This document shows, piece after piece, positions 1-5,826 of a stretch of DNA of 6,062 bases. Where the stretch lies: positions 1 through 6,062 of the forward strand of contig JBEKZI010000105.1 in assembly GCA_049510055.1 (NCBI GenBank), in the 5' to 3' direction. A program made the translations under genes and the position numbers. The stretch's first letter is position 1; the number at the start of each line of letters is the position of its first letter. The notes beneath the pieces were generated by a model, which was not told the origin of the DNA, searched no databases, and saw nothing but the letters and a program-made list of their open reading frames with translations. The stretch comes from JALHTV01 sp049510055. Lineage in GTDB: Bacteria > Planctomycetota > Phycisphaerae > SM23-33.

Positions 1-782
1 CCTTCCTGGCTATGCTCATGGCCACGCTGGTCCTGGCGGCCATGCCGCCGCTGACACTGACGTTCTCCAGCAAGGACGCCATCTTGCGCCAGGTGCTCCT
101 GTCGCCTCGCGGCGGGGTGGGGCTGTGGCTCGCGGCGATGCTCGGGGTGCTGCTGACGTCGGCGTATTCCTTCCGCCTGCTGTTCGTGGTGTTCCTCGGG
201 CCGCAGCGCACGCGGTTCGACGTCGCTCACCACAGGGTCCCCAGCGGCCGGGTCAGTTGGCTCATGCGCCTGCCGTTGGCGGTCCTTGCCCTGGCCGGCG
301 GATTGGCGGGCATCGCGGAACTCCTGCGCGTGCTGTTCGGCGTGGAAGGTTTCTACGCGTTCCTCCGCCAAACCTTGCCGGAAGCGCCGATCGTTTCGAC
401 CTTGCGAGAAAATCTCCAGCAGCAGGCGATTTCCGTAGGAGTCTCGCTGGCGGGAGCCGTAGCAGCGTACTGGCTGTACGTCCGCCGGCCGGCGCTGGCC
501 GGGCGGATGGTGCAAGCCCCCGCGGCCGCGGCGGTGCACCGATTCTGGCAGGCCGGGTGGGGGTTTGACTGGTTGTACGAGCGGCTCTTCGTCCGTCCGT
601 ACGATTGGATCGCGAAGACCAACGCGCGGGACGTCGTGGATTGGCTTGTCGAGTCGCCGGCGCGGCTGGCGATGGGACTGTACCGGCTGCTGCGGCGGAC
701 GCAGACCGGCCGGCTGCGATGGTACGCGATGGGCGTGGCGACGGGCGCCATCGTCCTGATCGCCCTGATGGTGTGGCTATGA
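1..782 (+). CDS. nuoL: NADH-quinone oxidoreductase subunit L (NuoL), C-terminal part, 5' end outside window
   Basis: This is the C-terminal portion of the largest antiporter-like membrane subunit of respiratory complex I, which helps move protons across the cytoplasmic membrane during NADH oxidation by quinone. The reading frame is open from base 3 to the TGA at 780-782, so about 259 residues are visible. The ATG codons at 12 and 18 are internal Met codons and not starts. At 45-80 the frame encodes PPLTLTFSSKDAIL, the NuoL/ND5 signature around TM12; its Lys (codon 72-74) corresponds to E. coli Lys399. Further hydrophobic helices follow. The end carries the long amphipathic lateral helix region (GWGFDWLYERLFVRPYDW, then RRTQTGRLRWYAMG) and a final hydrophobic anchor, as is typical of NuoL. 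It overlaps nuoM by ATGA. The PPLTLTFSSKD stretch seems one residue longer than the usual PPLSGFFSKD form. The identification is very secure; the symbol follows from fold and gene order. Confidence 0.95.
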   Translation, partial: FLAMLMATLVLAAMPPLTLTFSSKDAILRQVLLSPRGGVGLWLAAMLGVLLTSAYSFRLLFVVFLGPQRTRFDVAHHRVPSGRVSWLMRLPLAVLALAGGLAGIAELLRVLFGVEGFYAFLRQTLPEAPIVSTLRENLQQQAISVGVSLAGAVAAYWLYVRRPALAGRMVQAPAAAAVHRFWQAGWGFDWLYERLFVRPYDWIAKTNARDVVDWLVESPARLAMGLYRLLRRTQTGRLRWYAMGVATGAIVLIALMVWL

Positions 783-2311
783 TCCTCGTGTGGATGATCG
801 GCATTCTGTTGGCGGGTGGCCTTGCGGCCTGGGCCGCGGCGCGCCGCAGCGCGGACATGTGCCGTCGCGTGGCCCTGGCGGCCGTGGGGGCCGAGCTGAT
901 CCTGGCGCTGGGACTGTGGGCGTCGCCGCCGGTGGCGACGAATTATCCCGGCCGCTGGGTGGCGGCGGTGGATTGGCCGTGGATCGATTCCCTGGGCATC
1001 CGCTTCTGCCTGATGGCCGACGGCATCGGCGTGCTGATGCTACTGCTGGTGGGGGTGGTGGGCCTGCTGGCGGTGGCGGCCTCGTGGCGGGACGTGACGC
1101 ATCGCGTCGGGTTCTTCCATTTTGCCCTGCTGTGGGCCCTGGCGGCCCTGTGCGGGGCGTTTGTGGCGATGGACCTGCTGCTATTTTTCTTCTTCTTCGA
1201 GATGATGCTCGTGCCGCTGTTCCTGATGATCCTGCTGTGGGGCCGCGAGCATCGACGGCGGGCGGCGATCAAGTTCTTCCTGTTCACCCAGCTCGGCGGG
1301 CTGTTTCTGCTGGTGGGCGTGCTGGGGTTGTACTTCCTGCACTACGCCCGCACAGGGACGCCGACATTCCGCTTCTTTGATCTGGTGCACGAGCCGATGT
1401 CGCGAGCGGCGGCCTGGTGGATCATGCTGGGCTTTTTCGCGGCCTTCGCCGTCAAGCTACCGGTGGTGCCGGTGCACGGCTGGCTGCCGGACGCCCACGC
1501 CGAGGCGCCCGTCGGCGGCAGCGTGGTCTTGGCCGGGCTGGTGCTGAAGGTCGGGGCGTACGGCCTGCTGCGGTTCCTGCTGCCGCTGTTCCCCCTGGCC
1601 GTGGTGGAGTTGGCGCCGGCGGCGATGATCCTGGCCGTCGTCGGCATCCTGTACGGCGCCGTGCAGTCCTACGGGCAAAGCGACCTCAAGCGGCTCGTGG
1701 CCTATTCCAGCATCAGCCACATGGGGATCGTGCTGCTGGGCGTCTTCAGCCGCAACGAGCTGGCGCTCCAGGGCGCGATGGTGACGATCCTGGCGCACGG
1801 CGTGAGCACCGGCGCCCTGTTCGCCCTGGCTGGAATGGTCCACCGTTGCACCGGCACGTACGACATGGGCCGCATGGGCGGGCTGTGGAAAAAATATCCC
1901 TGGCTGGGCGGGGCGGCGATGGTGCTGGCCATGGCGTCGGTCGGCCTGCCGGGGCTGGCGAACTTTATTGGCGAGTTCCTGGTGCTGCTGGGGGCCTGGA
2001 AGGCCAGTCCGGTGCTGACGATCCTAGCCGCCGGGGCGTTGATCGTCTCTGTGCCTTATTCGCTCAAGATCATCCAGCAGGTCTTCCACGGCCGCGGCGC
2101 GACCGCTTCGGACTTACCCGCCGGCGCGGGCGCGGACCTCCGCGAGCGGGCGATGCTGGCCGGCTGCATCGCGATCCTGGTGTGGCTCGGCCTGGCGCCG
2201 CAGGCGGTCCTGCGAACCAGCGCCGCGGCGATGCAGGCCGTCTCCGCGGCGGCAGCCACCGCGCCCGCCCCTAACGCGGTGCTGCCTAACGAACCAGGAG
2301 CGAACCAATGA
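779..2311 (+). CDS. nuoM: NADH-quinone oxidoreductase subunit M (NuoM)
   Basis: This complete 510-residue protein is close to the usual NuoM length of about 500. It is an antiporter-like proton-translocating subunit of complex I in the cytoplasmic membrane. It starts MILVWMIG at an ATG that overlaps the nuoL stop (ATGA). The frame stays open further upstream, but that part lies inside nuoL and has no membrane character. Visible family features are the TM5 Glu (E141, in FFEMMLVPLFL), AAIKFF with K165, K226 and H233 in AVKLPVVPVHGWLPDAHAEAP, K257 in LKVGAYG, SDLKRLVAYSSISHMG (residues 301-316) and E399 in GLANFIGEF. These match E. coli E144, K234, K265 and E407, so a working proton channel is expected. 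About 14 hydrophobic helices are likely. The last 30 residues form an Ala/Pro-rich, poorly conserved tail. No clear Shine-Dalgarno precedes the start, which fits coupling to nuoL translation. Confidence 0.97.
   Translation: MILVWMIGILLAGGLAAWAAARRSADMCRRVALAAVGAELILALGLWASPPVATNYPGRWVAAVDWPWIDSLGIRFCLMADGIGVLMLLLVGVVGLLAVAASWRDVTHRVGFFHFALLWALAALCGAFVAMDLLLFFFFFEMMLVPLFLMILLWGREHRRRAAIKFFLFTQLGGLFLLVGVLGLYFLHYARTGTPTFRFFDLVHEPMSRAAAWWIMLGFFAAFAVKLPVVPVHGWLPDAHAEAPVGGSVVLAGLVLKVGAYGLLRFLLPLFPLAVVELAPAAMILAVVGILYGAVQSYGQSDLKRLVAYSSISHMGIVLLGVFSRNELALQGAMVTILAHGVSTGALFALAGMVHRCTGTYDMGRMGGLWKKYPWLGGAAMVLAMASVGLPGLANFIGEFLVLLGAWKASPVLTILAAGALIVSVPYSLKIIQQVFHGRGATASDLPAGAGADLRERAMLAGCIAILVWLGLAPQAVLRTSAAAMQAVSAAAATAPAPNAVLPNEPGANQ
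2296..2300 (+). promoter_or_regulatory. Ribosome binding site of nuoN
   Basis: AGGAG lies 7 bases before the ATG at 2308 and sits inside the last codons of nuoM. It supports the ATG that overlaps the nuoM stop as the nuoN start. nuoM, by contrast, has no comparable site before its start. Confidence 0.8.
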
Positions 2312-3744
2312 CGCCGCAGGACTTCATAGCGTTGGGACCTCTGCTGGCCGTGGCGCTCGGCGCCATCGCGGCACTGCTGTCCATCGGCGTCCGGCGGCGC
2401 CCGCGGGCGGCGTTTGCGATCTGCGGGCTGGGCCTGGCGGCGGGCTTGGCGGCGATCGTCCCGGCCTGGCGCGTCGCCCCGCGCGCGGTGACGGGCCTGC
2501 TGGTGGTGGACGGGTACGCCCTGTTCTTCACGGGGCTGGTCCTGGCGGCCGCGATGGCGGTGCTGGTGCTCTCGGCCGGATACCTCCGCGGCCGAGGCGA
2601 GCACGCCGAGGAATACTGCGTCCTGCTGATGCTGGCGACGCTGGGGGCCTGTGTGCTGACGGCCAGCACGCACTTCGCTTCCTTTTTCTTGGGGCTGGAA
2701 CTGCTGAGCGTGCCGCTGTACGCCCTGATGGCCTACGGCCGGACGCAGCGGCCCAACATCGAGGCCGCCTTGAAGTATCTGATCCTGGCCGGCGTCAGCT
2801 CGGCGATGCTGCTGATGGGCATGGCCCTGGTCTACGCGGACTTGGGGTCGCTGTCGTTCGCCCACATCTTCGCCGACGTGGCGCAGTCCACCGAGCCGAT
2901 GCCGTGGTTCCTGGCCGGCGCCGCGTTGATCCTGACGGCCGTGGCGTTCAAGCTGGCCTTGGCGCCGCTGCACTTCTGGGCGCCGGACGTCTACCAAGGG
3001 GCCCCCGCGCCCGTGACGGCCTACGTGGCCACGGTGAGCAAGGGAGCGGTCCTGGCGCTGGCGCTGCGTTACTTCGGCCCGTTGCTGGCGGCGGGCGAAC
3101 CGGCCCGCGTGCCGCTGGCCTTCCTGGCCGTGGCCAGCATGTTCGTGGGCAACCTGATAGCGCTTCGCCAGGAAAACGTCAAGCGCCTGCTGGCCTACTC
3201 CTCGATCGCGCACATGGGCTATCTGCTGGTAGCGCTGCTGGCCGCGCCGAATGCCGTCACGGCCGTGGCGTTTTATCTGGCGGCCTACTTCGCCACGATG
3301 CTGATCGCCTTAGGGGTGCTGGTCGTTCTGAGCCGGCCCGGCGCCGAGGCACAGACGCTGGACGACGTGCGCGGCCTGGCCTGGCGGCGGCCGTGGCTGG
3401 CGGCGGCGATGACGGCGGCCCTGCTGTCGCTGGCGGGCATGCCCCTGACGGCGGGGTTCTTCGGGAAGTTCTACGTGCTCCTGGCCGGGTCGGGCGCCGG
3501 CCTGTGGGGGCTGGTCATCGTGATGGTGATCAACAGCGCCCTGGGCCTCTACTACTATCTCCGCGTGGTGGCGGCCCTTTTTGCTTCCGCGGAGCAGCCC
3601 GTTCCCGCGGCCGCGCCACTTGTGCCCTTGCCCTGGGCAGGGGCCGTGGTCTTGGCGGCGCTGGTGGGTGTGCTGGTCTGGCTGGGAACGTACCCCGCCC
3701 CGCTAATTCAGATGATCCGCCTTCTGACGGCCGGGGCGAATTGA
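2308..3744 (+). CDS. nuoN: NADH-quinone oxidoreductase subunit N (NuoN)
   Basis: This complete 478-residue protein (E. coli NuoN has 485) is the antiporter-like complex I subunit nearest the peripheral arm among L, M and N, and is part of the proton-pumping membrane domain. Its start overlaps the nuoM stop as ATGA and has an AGGAG site. Conserved charged residues can be read directly: E131 in LGLELLSVPLYALMAY, K156 in EAALKYLILAGVSSA, K215 and H222 in AFKLALAPLHFWAPDVYQGAP, K245 in ATVSKGAV, K292 in ENVKRLLAYSSIAHMGY and K387 in AGFFGKFYVL. They correspond to E. coli E133, K158, K217, H224, K247 and K395. It is strongly hydrophobic throughout, with roughly 14 helices expected. It is the last gene of the operon, as in most nuo clusters, and is followed directly by a hairpin and a convergent gene. 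Nothing suggests damage or transfer. Confidence 0.97.
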   Translation: MTPQDFIALGPLLAVALGAIAALLSIGVRRRPRAAFAICGLGLAAGLAAIVPAWRVAPRAVTGLLVVDGYALFFTGLVLAAAMAVLVLSAGYLRGRGEHAEEYCVLLMLATLGACVLTASTHFASFFLGLELLSVPLYALMAYGRTQRPNIEAALKYLILAGVSSAMLLMGMALVYADLGSLSFAHIFADVAQSTEPMPWFLAGAALILTAVAFKLALAPLHFWAPDVYQGAPAPVTAYVATVSKGAVLALALRYFGPLLAAGEPARVPLAFLAVASMFVGNLIALRQENVKRLLAYSSIAHMGYLLVALLAAPNAVTAVAFYLAAYFATMLIALGVLVVLSRPGAEAQTLDDVRGLAWRRPWLAAAMTAALLSLAGMPLTAGFFGKFYVLLAGSGAGLWGLVIVMVINSALGLYYYLRVVAALFASAEQPVPAAAPLVPLPWAGAVVLAALVGVLVWLGTYPAPLIQMIRLLTAGAN

Positions 3745-3745
3745 C

Positions 3746-3788
3746 TTGCCCTGTCTGCCGGCAGCCTGCCTGCCGGTAGGCAGGGCAG
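3746..3788 (+). terminator. Long hairpin after nuoN, probable transcript end or 3' stabiliser
   Basis: Two 19-base arms (3746-3764 and 3770-3788) surround a 5-base loop. In the plus-strand RNA all 19 positions pair: 16 Watson-Crick and 3 G-U, at 3746/3788, 3754/3780 and 3757/3777. In the minus-strand RNA those three pairs become A-C mismatches, so the structure favours the nuo transcript. It begins one base after the nuoN stop and ends one base before the stop of the convergent protease gene. No T-run follows on either strand, so it is not a textbook intrinsic terminator. It may act with Rho, block 3' exonucleases, or simply be a repeat that landed here. The hairpin is certain from the sequence; its role is inferred. 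Confidence 0.65.
3765..3784. repeat. Palindromic CCTGCC/GGCAGG repeat unit
   Basis: CCTGCCTGCCGGTAGGCAGG is a 20-base palindrome with a single imperfect pair (G opposite T). Just before it, 3755-3764 is a perfect 10-base palindrome, CTGCCGGCAG. Short palindromes of this composition are known as dispersed intergenic elements in several bacterial lineages, recalled from general knowledge and not searched here. Only one cluster lies in this window, so its repetitive nature cannot be shown from the sequence given. Confidence 0.5.
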
Positions 3789-3789
3789 A

Positions 3790-4878
3790 TCAGGCCGTGG
3801 GATGGTGGTCTTTCACGGCCGAGCGGAGCATGAAGAACCGGCCGATGCCCTCCAGCGATAGCATGCCCAATAAGTGGTCGCCCTCCACCACGGCGGCCGC
3901 GGTCTTCTGTTTCGTCATGAGGTGGCGATACACCTCGTCCAGCGGTGTGTCGGGCCCGACGGCGAGGAAGTCCCGGTCCATCGCGCTTCCGACGGGGGCG
4001 TCCGTGCCTTGCCGGTGAATGGAGGCGATCATCCCCGTCCGCGTCAGGATGCCCTCCAGGCCGCCGTCGCCGATGACGGGGAAGTCCTCCTGATAGCCGT
4101 GGTAGACGTGCTGGAGCGAGCGGGCCAGAGGCTCGCCGGGGTGCAGGACCTCGAATTGGGTCGCCATGGCGGCGCTGGCCGGCACGCCGTGCAGCGCCTC
4201 GCGGACGACGGTCTGCTGCTTTTCGCTGTCGGCGCCGAGGTACAGGAAGATGCCGATGATCGCCAGCCACCAATTAAAGAAGATGCCGTAGAACACGAAC
4301 AATGCCGACACCGCGTGCCCGACGGTTACGGCGATGGACGTGGCGCGAAGGTAGCCCATGTTCATCGCCAGCAGGCCCCGCAAGACGCGCCCGCCGTCCA
4401 TGGGGAAGGCGGGGATCATGTTGAAGATCGCCAGCAGCACGTTGACGCCGATCAGGCCAGCCAGGAACTCCCGCGGCGAGGTGGGGAACAGGTTGGGCAT
4501 GCCGATGCCGGTCCATCGGCCGAACGCCAGGTACAGCAGGCCGGCGATGGCCAGGTTGATGAACGGCCCGATGATGGCGATGGCGATCTCCTGAGCCGGC
4601 TTGCGGGGAATTTCTTCCATCGCGGCGATGCCGCCGATGGGCAGCAGCGTGATGCTCTTGGCCTGGACGCCGAATCGCCGCCCGATCAGACTGTGGGCCA
4701 ACTCGTGGACGACCACGCAGGCGAACACGGCGCAGATGAACGCCACCGCCCAGGCGGCCGCGGCGGTCCCTTTTTCCGACGACGCCGCCAAAAAAACGAA
4801 CAGCAGCAACAGCAAAAAGGTCCAGTGGACCCGCAGCCGGATTCCGAAAATCTTGCCCAGTTCAAGCGACCATCTCAT
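3790..4878 (-). CDS. M50 (site-2 protease type) membrane metalloprotease with C-terminal CBS pair
   Basis: This 362-residue protein is a zinc-dependent intramembrane protease expected to cut substrates within the cytoplasmic membrane. It opens with MRWSLELGKIFGIRLRVHWTF, the usual N-terminus of the SpoIVFB/Rip3-like branch, then a first hydrophobic helix (about 18-32). Zinc site 1 is HELAH at 58-62. PIGGIAAMEEIPRKPAQE at 80-97 and IIGPFIN at 102-108 are family motifs. The second catalytic motif FNMIPAFPMDGGRVLR at 152-167 supplies D161 as the third zinc ligand, so the enzyme looks active. There is no PDZ domain. Residues about 225-355 form two CBS repeats (for example EDFPVIGDGGLEGILTRTGM and AAAVVEGDHLLGMLSLEGI), a module that in other proteins binds adenine nucleotides. 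The start has AAGGAG 6 bases upstream. It is the last gene of the minus-strand cluster, 44 bases after the stress protein gene. The substrate is unknown. Confidence 0.93.
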   Translation of the reverse strand: MRWSLELGKIFGIRLRVHWTFLLLLLFVFLAASSEKGTAAAAWAVAFICAVFACVVVHELAHSLIGRRFGVQAKSITLLPIGGIAAMEEIPRKPAQEIAIAIIGPFINLAIAGLLYLAFGRWTGIGMPNLFPTSPREFLAGLIGVNVLLAIFNMIPAFPMDGGRVLRGLLAMNMGYLRATSIAVTVGHAVSALFVFYGIFFNWWLAIIGIFLYLGADSEKQQTVVREALHGVPASAAMATQFEVLHPGEPLARSLQHVYHGYQEDFPVIGDGGLEGILTRTGMIASIHRQGTDAPVGSAMDRDFLAVGPDTPLDEVYRHLMTKQKTAAAVVEGDHLLGMLSLEGIGRFFMLRSAVKDHHPTA

Positions 4879-4884
4879 GCGATG

Positions 4885-4890
4885 CTCCTT
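4885..4890 (-). promoter_or_regulatory. Ribosome binding site of the M50 protease gene
   Basis: Read on the minus strand this is AAGGAG, 6 bases before the ATG at 4878-4876. It fixes the start at the MRWSLEL end that matches the family N-terminus. It lies in the 44-base spacer after the stress protein gene, where I see no convincing promoter or terminator. Confidence 0.8.
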
Positions 4891-4922
4891 AAGCCATCCC
4901 TCAGGTCATTCTATCGCTTGGC

Positions 4923-5822
4923 CTAGCCGGAAGGGGGGGCCGGGACGAGCAGGACCGAGGCGTCGGTATGGTGGATGATTTTGGCGGCCACGCTGCCGGC
5001 CCAGAACGCCGCGGTACCGGCGTGTCCGTGGGTGGCCAGGACGATCACGTCGGCCTGGCGCGCCTGGGCGGCGGAGATGATCTGCCGTGCCGGATCGCCA
5101 CGGGCCACCATGGTCTCGGCCTGAATGTCTTGGGCGGTCAACGTCTCCGCCAGGCGCCGCAGATACTCGTCGAGCTGGCGCACCTGGAGTTCCAGGATCT
5201 CTGCGGTGGCGCCCGGCAGATACGTGCTGGAGGCCAGCTGGCCGTTTTGCAGCGATGCCATCGTCGCCACGACGCCCAGCAAGGTCAGCGGGGCCTGGCA
5301 CAGCCTGGCCAACTCAGCCGCCGGCGCCAGGCACGCCTCGTGCTCAACCTGGCCGTCCAGCGCCGCCAGCAGCCGGCGGAAAGGGAAGGCGGCTTGGGGG
5401 GCGCCAGGCGTCTTGAGCAACAGCACAGGCGCGGGCTGCTCGCTCGCCAGACGCTGGCCCAGGTTGCCGACGAAGCGGTCCCGCAATCGCACGTGGCCGT
5501 GGGAACACATCAGGATCAGGTCCGCCGTGAAATCTTCGGCGTGGGAGGCCAGGCTGTCCGCCAGGTGGCGCACCGGCGCGTGGACGTGCCAGCAGGCCGG
5601 GACGTCGGGGGGGAACGTCGCGACTAGGTTTTGGAGATACTGCTCCGCCTCGGTCTGGTCGACCAGGTGGCGCTCGCCGTGGACGCTCCCCGGCGCTTTA
5701 GTCTCCAGCACGTGCAACAGCGTGACGCTCGCCCCGGCCCGCCGCGCCAACGCGACGGCCGTCGGCAGCACGCTCTCGGAGGCCTTGGCGCCGTCCAGCG
5801 GAATCAGGATGTGTCGCAGCAT
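4923..5822 (-). CDS. Tandem-domain universal stress protein (UspA family)
   Basis: This 299-residue cytoplasmic protein has two Usp domains, about 1-138 and 147-295, giving an intramolecular version of the usual Usp dimer. Domain 1 begins MLRHILIPLDGAKASESVLPTAVALARRAGASVTLLHV and ends with PAPVLLLKTP. Domain 2 begins FRRLLAALDGQVEHEACL and ends with ASVLLVPAP. The ATP loop, usually G-x2-G-x9-G-S/T, reads THG-x9-GS in domain 2 (G266, G276, S277), with Ala at the first Gly, so nucleotide binding is plausible. In domain 1 it reads C-S-H-G-x9-G-N (C106, G109, G119, N120), so the first Gly and the Ser/Thr are lost. I chose the ATG at 5822 because GGGAGG lies 8 bases before it and it gives the normal Usp N-terminus. 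A TTG at 5840 in the same frame would add six residues, overlap the transporter gene and lacks a ribosome site. It probably shares a transcript with the transporter gene. Its role is regulatory or stress-related, with the exact function unknown. Confidence 0.93.
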   Translation of the reverse strand: MLRHILIPLDGAKASESVLPTAVALARRAGASVTLLHVLETKAPGSVHGERHLVDQTEAEQYLQNLVATFPPDVPACWHVHAPVRHLADSLASHAEDFTADLILMCSHGHVRLRDRFVGNLGQRLASEQPAPVLLLKTPGAPQAAFPFRRLLAALDGQVEHEACLAPAAELARLCQAPLTLLGVVATMASLQNGQLASSTYLPGATAEILELQVRQLDEYLRRLAETLTAQDIQAETMVARGDPARQIISAAQARQADVIVLATHGHAGTAAFWAGSVAAKIIHHTDASVLLVPAPPSG

Positions 5823-5826
5823 TTGA

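Noticed and set aside
605..778. N-terminal extension of the nuoM frame
   Set aside because: The 58 extra residues are Arg/Gly-rich, lie inside nuoL and do not resemble a NuoM N-terminus. The ATG at 779 gives the normal length.
2056..3213. Long antisense open frame (385 codons) across the nuoM/nuoN junction
   Set aside because: Its translation is rich in His, Arg and Gln with no domain or hydrophobic pattern, as expected from the complement of GC-rich membrane protein codons. Both sense genes are unmistakable.
3530..4273. Minus-strand open frame (247 codons) spanning the nuoN end, the hairpin and the protease C-terminus
   Set aside because: It runs out of frame with the protease, reads straight through the palindrome and is Arg/Pro-rich without any motif, so it is a high-GC artefact.
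4790..4796. A7 run (T7 in the protease coding strand, T-TTT-TTG in frame), possible programmed frameshift site
   Set aside because: It encodes part of a normal hydrophobic helix, the frame continues correctly through the whole protease, and no downstream stimulatory structure or useful alternative frame was evident.
3874..4926. Long plus-strand open frame (350 codons) opposite the M50 protease
   Set aside because: Low-complexity Asp/Gln/Arg/Gly composition, no recognisable motif. The minus strand carries a complete protease with catalytic motifs and a ribosome site.
4933..4939. Run of seven G (C on the coding strand) near the end of the Usp gene, possible phase-variable tract
   Set aside because: It affects only the last few residues after the folded domain, so slippage would have little consequence. 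The run is short for phase variation.
4900..4945. Possible minus-strand promoter before the protease gene (TAGAAT as a -10)
   Set aside because: No acceptable -35 at proper spacing was found in the preceding bases. One near-match hexamer is not enough support.
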